Part shown: piece by piece, positions 55,548 through 64,000 of the stretch | Numbering within the stretch: position 1 is the stretch's first letter | Layout of the letters: each line of letters begins with the position of its first letter | Notes under the pieces: generated by a model | What the model saw: only the letters and a program-made list of their open reading frames with translations | Databases searched by the model: none | Told to the model about the DNA's origin: nothing | Made by a program: the position numbers and the translations under genes | DNA from: Flavobacterium luteolum | Lineage (GTDB): Bacteria > Bacteroidota > Bacteroidia > Flavobacteriales > Flavobacteriaceae | Reading direction: 5' to 3' | Length of the DNA: 64,000 nt | Assembly: GCF_027111275.1 (NCBI RefSeq) | Contig: NZ_CP114286.1 | Location: forward strand, 3,162,001-3,226,000

Positions 55548-56978
55548 ATGTTATTAAAAAAATTACAGCTAAAAACAATTGATTTCAAGTTTGCACTAAC
55601 AATTTGTTTTTTTCTTTTTTTTACTCCAATTATCACAGCGCAAGAAATTATTCCTGATGTTGTAGCTCAAAAACCAGTTGAAGCTCCTTCTGGCGGAAAA
55701 TTGAAAATCGATGGAATTATTGCGACAGTAGGAGATTATATTGTTTTAGATTCCGATATCGATAAAGGATTTTTAGAAATTACTGCTCAAGGCGGATCTA
55801 TAAAAGATATTACAAGATGCCAGATGCTTGGTAAACTTTTAGAAGACAAATTATATGCTCACCAAGCTATTCAAGATAGTATTATTGTGAGTGATGCTGA
55901 AGTTAGAAGTATGATGGACGAGCGTCTAAACTATATGACACAGCAAGTTGGTGATATCAATAAAGTAGTTGAATACTATAAAAAAAGTTCTGTAGAAGAA
56001 TTTAAAACTTATTTTGCAGATATCTTGAAGGAGCAAAAGCTAGCTTCAGAGATGAGAGATAAGATTATTAAAGATGTTGAGATCACTCCAGAGGAAGTTC
56101 GAAATTTCTTCAAGAAAATTCCAAAAGATGAATTGCCAACGTTTGGTGCCGAAATGGAGGTAGCACAAATTGTGGTAGAGCCTAAAATTTCTAAAGAAGA
56201 CAAACAGAAAGTTATCGATAGATTAAATGCGATAAGAAAAGATGTTCTTGAGGGATCTAGTTTTGCTACAAAGGCAGTTTTATATTCTCAAGATCCAGGA
56301 TCTTCTCCAAATGGGGGATACTACAAAATGACAAGAAGAACTCCTTTTGTCAAAGAATTTAAAGATGTCGCGTTTAGTTTACAGGCGGGAGAAATTTCGG
56401 AGCCATTTGAAACGACTTTTGGATACCATATTATCATGGTGGAAAAAATTAAAGGACAGGAAGTTGAGCTTCGTCATATCTTGATTTCTCCAACCGTGTC
56501 AGAAGCGGCTCTAAAAGAAGCAAAAGAAAGAATTACCAATATTAGAAATAAAATCATTAATAAAGAAGTGACTTTTGCTGAAGCAGCAAGAACAGAATCT
56601 GACGAAAAGGAAACTAGAACAAACGGTGGGACATTGGTGAATCCAACAACACAAGATACTCGTTTTGAGTTGACTAAAATGGATCCGACTTTATATAGCC
56701 AAGTTTCAAATTTAAAAGGAGATGAAGTTTCTCAGCCACTTTTAAATACAGATGATAAAGGTAAAAAAACGTATAAGTTAATTACGGTTACAAACAGAAT
56801 TGATGAGCATACTGCTGATTATGCTAAGGATTATACTAAGATTAAAGAATTGGCATTAAAAGAAAAACAGATTAATGCAATTGCAAAATGGTTTGATACT
56901 AAAATTAAAGATACTTACATCAAGATCATTGGAGAATATAAAGATTGTTCTTTTGCGAACAACTGGCTGAAAAAATAA
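55548..56978 (+). CDS. SurA-like periplasmic peptidyl-prolyl isomerase/chaperone
   Basis: A 476-residue exported protein with a signal peptide (FALTICFFLFFTPIITAQ). After the SurA-type N-terminal chaperone helices (IDGIIATVGDYIVLDSDIDKGFLE), two parvulin domains follow, at about 195-300 (EVAQIVVEP ... GGYYKMTRRTPFVKEFKDVAFSLQAGEISEPFETTFGYHIIMVEK) and 305-420 (ELRHILISPT ... NGGTLVNP). The first has a clear parvulin end; the second is more diverged. It probably escorts outer-membrane proteins. Has its own promoter and a terminator before moxR. Confidence 0.9.
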   Translation: MLLKKLQLKTIDFKFALTICFFLFFTPIITAQEIIPDVVAQKPVEAPSGGKLKIDGIIATVGDYIVLDSDIDKGFLEITAQGGSIKDITRCQMLGKLLEDKLYAHQAIQDSIIVSDAEVRSMMDERLNYMTQQVGDINKVVEYYKKSSVEEFKTYFADILKEQKLASEMRDKIIKDVEITPEEVRNFFKKIPKDELPTFGAEMEVAQIVVEPKISKEDKQKVIDRLNAIRKDVLEGSSFATKAVLYSQDPGSSPNGGYYKMTRRTPFVKEFKDVAFSLQAGEISEPFETTFGYHIIMVEKIKGQEVELRHILISPTVSEAALKEAKERITNIRNKIINKEVTFAEAARTESDEKETRTNGGTLVNPTTQDTRFELTKMDPTLYSQVSNLKGDEVSQPLLNTDDKGKKTYKLITVTNRIDEHTADYAKDYTKIKELALKEKQINAIAKWFDTKIKDTYIKIIGEYKDCSFANNWLKK

Positions 56979-56995
56979 GTTTTAATAAATAAATA

Positions 56996-57037
56996 AAAAG
57001 AGTTAGTTTTATGATTTCATAGAATTAACTCTTTTTA
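56996..57037 (+). terminator. Terminator after the surA-like gene
   Basis: AAAAAGAGTTA and TAACTCTTTTT flank an inner TATGA/TCATA stem, with a T-rich tail. Confidence 0.8.
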
Positions 57038-57056
57038 ATTTTAAATACATTCATAA

Positions 57057-58010
57057 ATGTCTGACGTAGCAGCAATTCACAATTTAGTTCAAAAAAGAAA
57101 CGAATTAAAAAAAGAAATAGCGAAAATCATTGTAGGGCAAGATGCCGTTGTAGATCAAATTTTACTTTGTATATTTTCTGGGGGACACGCACTTTTAATT
57201 GGAGTTCCTGGTTTGGCAAAAACCTTAATGATAAATACTCTGTCTCAGGCTTTAGGTCTAGATTTTAAGAGAATTCAGTTTACGCCAGATTTAATGCCTT
57301 CGGATATTTTAGGAAGCGAAATTTTGGATGAGAATAGGAATTTTAAGTTCATTAAAGGTCCAATTTTCTCTAATATTATTTTGGCTGACGAGATAAACAG
57401 AACACCTCCAAAAACACAAGCTGCTCTGCTTGAAGCTATGCAGGAAAGATCGGTTACGATTGCAGGACAACATCATAAATTAGATTTGCCTTATTTTGTT
57501 TTGGCAACTCAAAACCCTATTGAGCAGGAAGGAACTTATCCTTTGCCAGAAGCGCAGTTAGACCGCTTTATGTTTGCTATCAAATTAGAATATCCAACTT
57601 TTGAAGAAGAAGTTCAGGTCGTTAAACGAACAACTTCTGATGTTAAAACAGAAATTAATCCGTTATTTAATGCTCAGGAAATTATCGATTTTCAGCACCT
57701 GATTCGTAGAATCCCAGTTGCAGATAACGTTATTGAATATGCAGTGACTTTGGTAAGTAAAACTCGTCCAGATAATAGTTTGACTAATGATTTTGTAAAA
57801 AACTATTTAGATTGGGGGGCAGGACCAAGGGCTTCGCAAAATTTAATTCTTGCTGCAAAAGCACACGCAGCTTTTAATGGAAAGTTCTCGCCAGATATTG
57901 AAGATGTACAGGCAGTAGCAACAGGAATTCTTCGTCATAGAATTATAAAGAATTATAAAGCAGATGCTGAAGGTATAACAGAAGAGATAATTATTAAAAA
58001 ACTAATGTAA
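57057..58010 (+). CDS. MoxR-family AAA+ ATPase
   Basis: A 317-residue chaperone-like ATPase. Walker A GVPGLAKT, Walker B IILADEINRTPPKTQAALLEAM, sensor ATQNPIEQEGTYPLPEAQLDRF and the C-terminal lid are complete. MoxR proteins usually act with vWA-domain partners on metal insertion or complex maturation; no vWA or DUF58 gene follows here, so it is an isolated copy. Confidence 0.92.
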   Translation: MSDVAAIHNLVQKRNELKKEIAKIIVGQDAVVDQILLCIFSGGHALLIGVPGLAKTLMINTLSQALGLDFKRIQFTPDLMPSDILGSEILDENRNFKFIKGPIFSNIILADEINRTPPKTQAALLEAMQERSVTIAGQHHKLDLPYFVLATQNPIEQEGTYPLPEAQLDRFMFAIKLEYPTFEEEVQVVKRTTSDVKTEINPLFNAQEIIDFQHLIRRIPVADNVIEYAVTLVSKTRPDNSLTNDFVKNYLDWGAGPRASQNLILAAKAHAAFNGKFSPDIEDVQAVATGILRHRIIKNYKADAEGITEEIIIKKLM

Positions 58011-58033
58011 AATCTAAAATTTGCATTTATAGT

Positions 58034-58059
58034 AATCCTGACAATTTATTGTCAGGATT
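58034..58059 (+). terminator. Terminator after the MoxR gene
   Basis: AATCCTGACAAT pairs with ATTGTCAGGATT around two T, followed by TTTTTTG. Confidence 0.9.
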
Positions 58060-58355
58060 TTTTGTTTTTAGAAACTCGAAAAAGCTTTTCAAGATGACGT
58101 TTTAAATCTCAACTATAACGTTATAATTGCTTATTTAGAAAGATTCTTTGTGAAAATAGAGGTAAAATCTCACTTCCTTTATAACATCAAATTTCGACTT
58201 TGTTAAAGAAAGGATTTTTAAATGTTAATAATTCATTATTTTAATATAAAATTGAGTTTTTGGTAAAAACAAGCAGTGAAAATCGTTTTTTAGCAATAAT
58301 AATTTTTCAAAAGGCTAGTTCTATTAAATTTTTTTTAATTATCGTCTTTAATGCT

Positions 58356-58363
58356 TAAATTTG
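58356..58363 (+). promoter_or_regulatory. -7 promoter element TAAATTTG of acnB
   Basis: Exact TAnnTTTG match. The TTG that opens the longer acnB frame is part of this element, which excludes it as the start codon and supports the ATG at 58391. Confidence 0.7.
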
Positions 58364-58390
58364 CCTCAAAAAAATAAATCCGCTTTTATT

Positions 58391-61162
58391 ATGAATATTT
58401 ATCAGGATTACCTTCAAGAAATTGAAGAAAGAAAAAATCAAGGGTTGCACCCAAAACCAATTGATGGAGCTGAATTATTAAGCGAAATCATTTCTCAAAT
58501 TAAAGATGTTGATAACGCATATCGCGAAGACTCTCTTAAGTTTTTTATTTACAATACTTTACCAGGTACGACAAGTGCAGCAGGTGAAAAAGCTAAGTTT
58601 TTAAAAGAAATTATTTTAGGTCAATCAATAGTAAAAGAAATTACTCCAGCTTTTGCTTTTGAGTTGCTTTCACACATGAAAGGTGGACCATCTATCGAAG
58701 TATTACTTGATTTAGCTTTAGGTAATGACGCTGCAATTGCAAAAGAAGCAGCGAAAGTACTAAAAACACAAGTTTTCCTTTACGAAGCAGATACAGATCG
58801 TTTGGTAGAGGCATTCAAAAATGATAATGAAATTGCAAAAGAAATCCTTGAAAGTTATGCTCAAGCTGAGTTTTTTACAAAACTTCCAGAAGTAGCAGAC
58901 GAAATTAAAGTGGTTACTTTTATTGCTGGTGAAGGTGATATTTCAACAGATTTACTTTCTCCGGGTAATCAAGCGCACTCTCGTTCAGATCGTGAACTTC
59001 ATGGTCAGTGCATGATTACTCCTCAAGCGCAACAAGAAATTAAAGCGTTACAAGCACAGCATCCAGATAAAAGCGTAATGTTGATCGCTGAAAAAGGAAC
59101 AATGGGTGTGGGTTCTTCAAGAATGTCAGGTGTTAATAACGTGGCACTTTGGACAGGAAAGCAGTCAAGCCCTTATATTCCATTCGTAAACATCGCTCCA
59201 ATTGTTGGTGGAACAAACGGAATTTCTCCAATTTTCCTAACAACTGTTGACGTTACTGGTGGTATTGGTTTAGACCTTAAAAACTGGGTTAAAAAAGTTG
59301 ATGCAGAAGGAAATGTTATTCGTAACGAAAATGACGAACCAATTCTGGAGCAAACGTATTCTGTTGCTACAGGAACTGTTTTGACTATCAATATTAAAGA
59401 GAAAAAACTTTATAATGGAGATCAGGAATTGATCGACATTTCTAAAGCATTTACTCCTCAAAAAATGGAGTTTATCAAAGCGGGTGGTTCTTATGCTATC
59501 GTATTTGGTAAAAAACTTCAGACATTAGCTGCTAAAGTTTTAGACGTTGAAGCTCCGTTAGTATATGCTCCTTCAAAAGAGGTTTCTCACGAAGGACAAG
59601 GTCTTACAGCAGTAGAAAAAATCTTCAACAAAAATGCTGTTGGTATTGCTCCAGGTAAAGTATTGCACGCTGGTTCTGATGTTCGTGTAGAAGTTAACAT
59701 TGTAGGGTCTCAAGATACTACGGGTTTAATGACTGCTCAGGAATTAGAATCTATGGCGGCTACTGTGATTTCGCCAATCGTTGACGGTGCTTACCAATCA
59801 GGTTGTCATACTGCTTCGGTTTGGGATAAAAAAGCACAAGCTAATATTCCTAAATTGATGAAATTTATGAACGATTTTGGTTTGATCACGGCTCGTGACC
59901 CAAAAGGCGTTTATCATGCAATGACTGACGTTATCCATAAAGTGCTTAACGATATTACTATTGACGAGTGGGCAATCATTATTGGTGGTGACTCTCATAC
60001 AAGAATGTCAAAAGGTGTTGCTTTTGGTGCTGACTCAGGAACTGTTGCTCTTGCATTGGCTACTGGAGAAGCTTCAATGCCAATTCCAGAATCTGTTAAA
60101 GTTACTTTCAAAGGAGATATGAAAGGGTATATGGACTTCCGTGATGTTGTTCATGCTACTCAAGCTCAAATGCTTCACCAATTTGGAGGAGAAAATGTAT
60201 TCCAAGGAAGAATCATTGAGGTTCACATTGGAACATTAACTGCTGACCAAGCCTTTACATTTACAGACTGGACTGCAGAGATGAAAGCTAAAGCTTCTAT
60301 CTGTATTTCTGAAGATGATACTTTAATCGAATCATTGGAAATTGCTAAAGGCAGAATCCAAATCATGATCGACAAAGGTATGGACAACGATAAACACGTT
60401 CTTCAAGGATTGATCAACAAAGCTGATAAGAGAATTGCTGAGATTAAATCGGCTGAAAAACCAGCTTTAACTCCAGATGCAAATGCTAAATATTATGCTG
60501 AAGTTGTAGTTGATCTTGATCAAATTGCTGAGCCAATGATCGCCGATCCAGACGTAAATAATGCTGATGTTTCTAAACGTTATACTCACGATACAATTAG
60601 ACCATTATCTTTTTACGGTGGAGAGAAAAAAGTAGATCTTGGATTTATTGGTTCTTGTATGGTTCACAAAGGAGATATGAAAATCCTTGCTCAAATGTTG
60701 AAAAACGTAGAGGCACAAACAGGAAAAGTGGAATTCAACGCTCCTCTTGTAGTTGCTCCTCCAACTTACAACATTGTTGATGAATTAAAAGCCGAAGGTG
60801 ACTGGGAAGTTCTACAAAGATATTCAGGTTTCGAATTCGACGATAATGCTCCAAAAGGTGCTGCGCGTACAGAATACGAAAACATGTTGTATTTAGAGCG
60901 TCCAGGATGTAACCTTTGTATGGGTAACCAAGAAAAAGCAGCTAAAGGAGATACGGTAATGGCAACTTCAACTCGTCTTTTCCAAGGTAGAGTTGTAGAA
61001 GACAAAGAAGGTAAAAAAGGAGAATCATTGCTTTCTTCTACACCAGTTGTAGTTTTGTCTACAATTTTAGGAAGAACTCCAACTTTAGCAGAATATACAA
61101 CTGCGGTTGAAGGTATTAACTTGACTAAGTTTGCACCTTCTAATAAATCGTTAGTAATGTAA
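58391..61162 (+). CDS. acnB: Aconitate hydratase B / 2-methylisocitrate dehydratase
   Basis: A 923-residue [4Fe-4S] enzyme interconverting citrate and isocitrate. The AcnB layout is seen: an N-terminal HEAT-like helical domain (about 1-160) and a swivel domain before the catalytic core, with SGCHTASVWDKK, GGDSHTRMSKGVAFGADSG and the cluster cysteines in RPGCNLCMGNQ. It may also act on 2-methylisocitrate. A second, unlike aconitase follows after a terminator. Confidence 0.95.
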   Translation: MNIYQDYLQEIEERKNQGLHPKPIDGAELLSEIISQIKDVDNAYREDSLKFFIYNTLPGTTSAAGEKAKFLKEIILGQSIVKEITPAFAFELLSHMKGGPSIEVLLDLALGNDAAIAKEAAKVLKTQVFLYEADTDRLVEAFKNDNEIAKEILESYAQAEFFTKLPEVADEIKVVTFIAGEGDISTDLLSPGNQAHSRSDRELHGQCMITPQAQQEIKALQAQHPDKSVMLIAEKGTMGVGSSRMSGVNNVALWTGKQSSPYIPFVNIAPIVGGTNGISPIFLTTVDVTGGIGLDLKNWVKKVDAEGNVIRNENDEPILEQTYSVATGTVLTINIKEKKLYNGDQELIDISKAFTPQKMEFIKAGGSYAIVFGKKLQTLAAKVLDVEAPLVYAPSKEVSHEGQGLTAVEKIFNKNAVGIAPGKVLHAGSDVRVEVNIVGSQDTTGLMTAQELESMAATVISPIVDGAYQSGCHTASVWDKKAQANIPKLMKFMNDFGLITARDPKGVYHAMTDVIHKVLNDITIDEWAIIIGGDSHTRMSKGVAFGADSGTVALALATGEASMPIPESVKVTFKGDMKGYMDFRDVVHATQAQMLHQFGGENVFQGRIIEVHIGTLTADQAFTFTDWTAEMKAKASICISEDDTLIESLEIAKGRIQIMIDKGMDNDKHVLQGLINKADKRIAEIKSAEKPALTPDANAKYYAEVVVDLDQIAEPMIADPDVNNADVSKRYTHDTIRPLSFYGGEKKVDLGFIGSCMVHKGDMKILAQMLKNVEAQTGKVEFNAPLVVAPPTYNIVDELKAEGDWEVLQRYSGFEFDDNAPKGAARTEYENMLYLERPGCNLCMGNQEKAAKGDTVMATSTRLFQGRVVEDKEGKKGESLLSSTPVVVLSTILGRTPTLAEYTTAVEGINLTKFAPSNKSLVM

Positions 61163-61183
61163 TCTTACGATTATTAATATATC

Positions 61184-61213
61184 AAAAGCCCGAGCGATAA
61201 ACTCGGGCTTTTT
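61184..61213 (+). terminator. Terminator after acnB
   Basis: AAAAGCCCGAG pairs with CTCGGGCTTTT around a short CGATAAA loop, followed by a T-rich tail. Confidence 0.92.
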
Positions 61214-61289
61214 CTTTTTTAACTCTCCTATTTTTTGTAACTTGTCATGTTCAAAATAAAATAAAAAAACAAAAAATAATATAGAACTT

Positions 61290-63554
61290 ATGGCTTTTGA
61301 TATCGAAATGATTAAAAAAGTGTACGAAAACATGCCAAATCGTGTTGATAAAGCACGAGAGATTGTTGGACGTCCACTTACTTTGACAGAGAAAATTTTA
61401 TACAACCACCTTTGGGATGGAAATCCGACAAAGGCGTTTGGCAGAGGAGTTGATTATGTTGATTTCGCACCAGATCGTGTTGCGTGTCAAGATGCAACGG
61501 CACAAATGGCATTATTGCAGTTTATGCATGCAGGAAAATCTAAAGTGGCAGTACCAACAACGGTTCACTGTGATCACTTGATTCAGGCAAAAGTAGATGC
61601 TGCAACCGATTTGGCTAGAGCAAAAACACAAAGTAATGAGGTTTTTGATTTCTTATCTTCTGTTTCTAATAAATACGGAATAGGTTTTTGGAAGCCAGGA
61701 GCTGGAATTATTCACCAAGTGGTACTTGAAAATTATGCTTTCCCTGGCGGAATGATGATTGGTACCGATTCTCATACTGTAAATGCAGGTGGTTTAGGAA
61801 TGGTGGCTATTGGTGTTGGCGGAGCAGATGCTGTAGATGTTATGTCTGGAATGGCTTGGGAACTTAAATTTCCTAAACTTATCGGAGTTAAATTAACAGG
61901 GAAATTATCAGGATGGACCGCGCCAAAAGACGTTATTCTTAAGGTGGCTGGTATTTTGACTGTAAAAGGAGGAACTGGTGCTATTGTCGAGTATTTTGGA
62001 GAAGGTGCAACTTCTATGTCTTGTACAGGTAAAGGGACTATTTGTAATATGGGAGCCGAAATTGGAGCTACAACTTCTACTTTTGGATATGATGCTTCTA
62101 TGGGGCGTTACCTGCGTTCTACAAATAGAGCCGATGTTGCCGATGCAGCAGATAAAATTGCTCCATATTTAACAGGAGATCCAGAAGTTTACGCAAACCC
62201 TGAAAAATATTTCGATCAGGTTATCGAAATTGATTTGTCTAAATTAGAGCCACACTTAAATGGACCTTTTACGCCAGATTTGGCTACTCCAATTTCTAAA
62301 ATGAAAGAAGAAGCAATCAAAAATAACTGGCCATTACAAATTCAAGTTGGTTTAATAGGGTCTTGTACCAACTCTTCTTACGAAGATATTTCGCGTGCAG
62401 CTTCTTTGGCAAGACAGGTTGCAGATAAAAACTTAAAGACAAAAGCCGAGTTTACTATTACTCCAGGTTCTGAAGTAGTTCGTTCGACTATTGAAAGAGA
62501 CGGATTTATTGATACGTTCCATAAAATTGGGGCAACTGTTTTTGCTAATGCCTGCGGACCATGTATTGGTATGTGGGATAGAGAAGGGGCAGAAAAAGAA
62601 GAAAGAAATACAATTGTTCACTCTTTCAATCGTAACTTCTCAAAGCGTGCAGATGGTAATCCAAATACGTTAGCTTTTGTAGGTTCTCCAGAGTTGGTAA
62701 CAGCGATGGCGATTGCTGGTGATTTGGGCTTTAATCCATTGACAGATACATTAATCAACGAAGATGGCGAAGAAGTTATGCTTGATGCTCCAACAGGAGA
62801 CGAGCTTCCTTCTAAGGGGTTCTACGCCGAAGATCCAGGATTTCAGGCTCCAGCAGCAGATGGTTCAAATGTGCAAGTTGTGGTCAATCCAACATCTGAG
62901 CGATTGCAACTATTAGCTCCGTTTGATGCTTGGGATGGTAAAAATATTACTGGTGCTAAATTGTTGATCAAAGCATTCGGTAAATGTACAACAGATCATA
63001 TTTCTATGGCTGGACCATGGTTGCGCTTCCGCGGACATTTAGATAATATTTCTAATAATATGCTAATTGGTGCGGTAAATGCTTATAATCAAAAAACAAA
63101 CTCAGTTAAAAATCAATTGACAGGTCAATATGATGCTGTTCCTGCGGTTGCTCGTGCGTATAAAGCTGCTGGAGTTCCGTCTATCGTAGTTGGAGATCAT
63201 AACTACGGAGAAGGTTCTTCTCGTGAGCATGCTGCGATGGAACCTCGTTTCTTAGGTGTCAAAGCAGTATTGGTAAAATCTTTCGCTCGTATCCACGAAA
63301 CAAACCTTAAAAAGCAAGGTCTTTTAGGTTTGACATTTGCAAATGAAGCTGATTATGATAAAATCCAAGAGGATGATACTATTAACTTCTTAGATTTAAC
63401 AGAATTTGCTCCAGGAAAACCATTGACATTAGAATTTGTTCATGCAGATGGTACCAAAGATATTATTTTGGCTAACCATACGTATAATGAAGGGCAAATT
63501 GGATGGTTTGTTGCAGGTTCTGCATTAAACTTAATTGCGGCTGGAAAAGCTTAA
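61290..63554 (+). CDS. Aconitate hydratase, mitochondrial-type
   Basis: A 754-residue aconitase. Its start [42 protein letters not shown] and catalytic [22 protein letters not shown] and [13 protein letters not shown] (cluster cysteines) match the mitochondrial-like aconitase class, shorter than AcnA (about 890) and with domain 4 at the C-terminus ([22 protein letters not shown]). Together with acnB it gives two unrelated-length aconitases side by side. Confidence 0.95.
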   Translation: MAFDIEMIKKVYENMPNRVDKAREIVGRPLTLTEKILYNHLWDGNPTKAFGRGVDYVDFAPDRVACQDATAQMALLQFMHAGKSKVAVPTTVHCDHLIQAKVDAATDLARAKTQSNEVFDFLSSVSNKYGIGFWKPGAGIIHQVVLENYAFPGGMMIGTDSHTVNAGGLGMVAIGVGGADAVDVMSGMAWELKFPKLIGVKLTGKLSGWTAPKDVILKVAGILTVKGGTGAIVEYFGEGATSMSCTGKGTICNMGAEIGATTSTFGYDASMGRYLRSTNRADVADAADKIAPYLTGDPEVYANPEKYFDQVIEIDLSKLEPHLNGPFTPDLATPISKMKEEAIKNNWPLQIQVGLIGSCTNSSYEDISRAASLARQVADKNLKTKAEFTITPGSEVVRSTIERDGFIDTFHKIGATVFANACGPCIGMWDREGAEKEERNTIVHSFNRNFSKRADGNPNTLAFVGSPELVTAMAIAGDLGFNPLTDTLINEDGEEVMLDAPTGDELPSKGFYAEDPGFQAPAADGSNVQVVVNPTSERLQLLAPFDAWDGKNITGAKLLIKAFGKCTTDHISMAGPWLRFRGHLDNISNNMLIGAVNAYNQKTNSVKNQLTGQYDAVPAVARAYKAAGVPSIVVGDHNYGEGSSREHAAMEPRFLGVKAVLVKSFARIHETNLKKQGLLGLTFANEADYDKIQEDDTINFLDLTEFAPGKPLTLEFVHADGTKDIILANHTYNEGQIGWFVAGSALNLIAAGKA

Positions 63555-63574
63555 TTTTTAGATTTATATATTTT

Positions 63575-63604
63575 AAAATGCCCTGTTTTTACAGGGCATT
63601 TTTT
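63575..63604. terminator. Terminator after the second aconitase
   Basis: AAAATGCCCTGT pairs with ACAGGGCATTTT around TTTT; T-run follows. It can also serve the minus-strand gene beyond. Confidence 0.9.
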
Positions 63605-63624
63605 ATTATAATTAATTTGGTTTA

Positions 63625-64000
63625 CTAGTTTGCGGTAAATAAGCTCAAGCCAGATGATAAAACTTTGATGTGATTGAGTTGTGTTTTGTCAAATTCTTCT
63701 ATGTCAATGCTGTAAATGTTTTGTGAAGGAGTGTTTGAGAAGTCGTCTTGAAGAGTTCCGCCAAGTATGTATAATTTGTTGTTGTAATAGTGCATGCTAG
63801 AACCTTTTAATTTAATATCAACCAGATATTCCTTTAATTGTTTTGTTTTAATATCATAAAGATATACTTGATTGTTTTCAAAAAAATAAATTATATTTTC
63901 ATGAAAGGTTACAGCTGGTTTTTCTAATCCTGTAAATAATTCTCCTTCAGTCTGCCATTTTTCAGTTTTTAGATCAAAGGTTTCAATTTGAGATAAAGGG
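63625..64000 (-). CDS. Kelch-like beta-propeller protein, C-terminal part only
   Basis: The last 124 codons of a gene that enters from the right edge. The frame is open to the window end and stops at TAG (63625-63627). Repeat-like units are seen: IETFDLKTEKWQTEGELFTG, VYLYDIKTKQLKEYL, MHYYNNKLYILGGTLQDD and NIYSIDIEEFDKTQLNHIK, the kelch/beta-propeller style. Function and full size cannot be judged from this part. Confidence 0.75.
   Translation of the reverse strand, partial: PLSQIETFDLKTEKWQTEGELFTGLEKPAVTFHENIIYFFENNQVYLYDIKTKQLKEYLVDIKLKGSSMHYYNNKLYILGGTLQDDFSNTPSQNIYSIDIEEFDKTQLNHIKVLSSGLSLFTAN

Larger units (their letters stand above)
58011..58390. other. Intergenic stretch between moxR and acnB
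   Basis: 380 bp with the moxR terminator at 58034-58059 and the acnB promoter at 58356-58363. I see nothing else that is supportable. Confidence 0.6.

Noticed and set aside
1..64000. CRISPR array, prophage, insertion sequence or replication origin
   Set aside because: No regularly spaced repeats, transposase, integrase cargo, phage structural genes, dnaA gene or clustered DnaA boxes were noticed in either strand.

Overview
The window reads as chromosomal DNA of a low-GC Bacteroidota, almost certainly a Flavobacterium close to F. johnsoniae. The evidence is a SusC/SusD outer-membrane pair, a PF14121-type porin, DUF2851 and DUF3467 genes, -7 promoter elements of the form TAnnTTTG ahead of many genes, almost no Shine-Dalgarno sequences except a perfect one before rpsU, and RpoB/RpoC of 1270 and 1436 residues. 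No phage, insertion sequence, CRISPR array or integrative element was seen. Most genes are core metabolism and translation; the accessory content lies in the envelope genes and intergenic repeats.

Layout. 1-1.3 kb: 3' part of hemL. 1.3-8.2 kb: a Spy-like secreted protein, then a nitrate operon of a NarK-type transporter with an inserted periplasmic domain, a NarI-like di-heme b subunit, a cytoplasmic Mo-bisMGD reductase, a four-cluster ferredoxin, a Rieske protein and a small membrane protein. ldhA and a lipoprotein follow. 9.9-14 kb (minus): a membrane-anchored trypsin-like protease followed by a VIT-vWA-DUF2135 secreted protein, bracketed by two hairpins sharing the same core. 14.3-21.3 kb: lysS, three tandem paralogous lipoproteins, lipB, a secreted double NTF2-like protein and rnhB. 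21.9-34 kb: susC/susD-like pair, porin, CBS-domain cysteine/cystathionine synthase, a DnaQ-type exonuclease, DUF2851, a PspC-like protein and an amino-acid permease. 34-36.4 kb: a helix-hairpin-helix protein and an acyl-CoA dehydrogenase.

36.5-51.9 kb is the translation/transcription cluster: rpsU, a Xer-type recombinase, hpf, tRNA-Thr(TGT), tRNA-Tyr(GTA), tRNA-Thr(GGT), tuf, tRNA-Trp(CCA), secE, nusG, rplK, rplA, rplJ, rplL, rpoB, rpoC and a DUF3467 gene. The order resembles the E. coli thrU-tyrU-glyT-thrT-tufB and secE-nusG-rplKAJL-rpoBC loci joined together, without the glycine tRNA. A perfect 34-bp palindrome lies between rpoB and rpoC. 52-64 kb: a cysteine-motif membrane protein, prfC, a 0.9-kb gap with a decayed gene fragment, a SurA-like chaperone, a MoxR ATPase, two unlike aconitases in tandem and the end of a kelch-like gene that runs off the right edge.

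The strongest leads for something undescribed are the nitrate module (catalytic subunit inside, Rieske predicted outside, transporter with an extra domain), the protease/VIT-vWA pair and the triplicated lipoprotein family. The rpsU Shine-Dalgarno is an unusually clear regulatory signal of a kind already reported for this group. No entirely new defence or mobile system was found.
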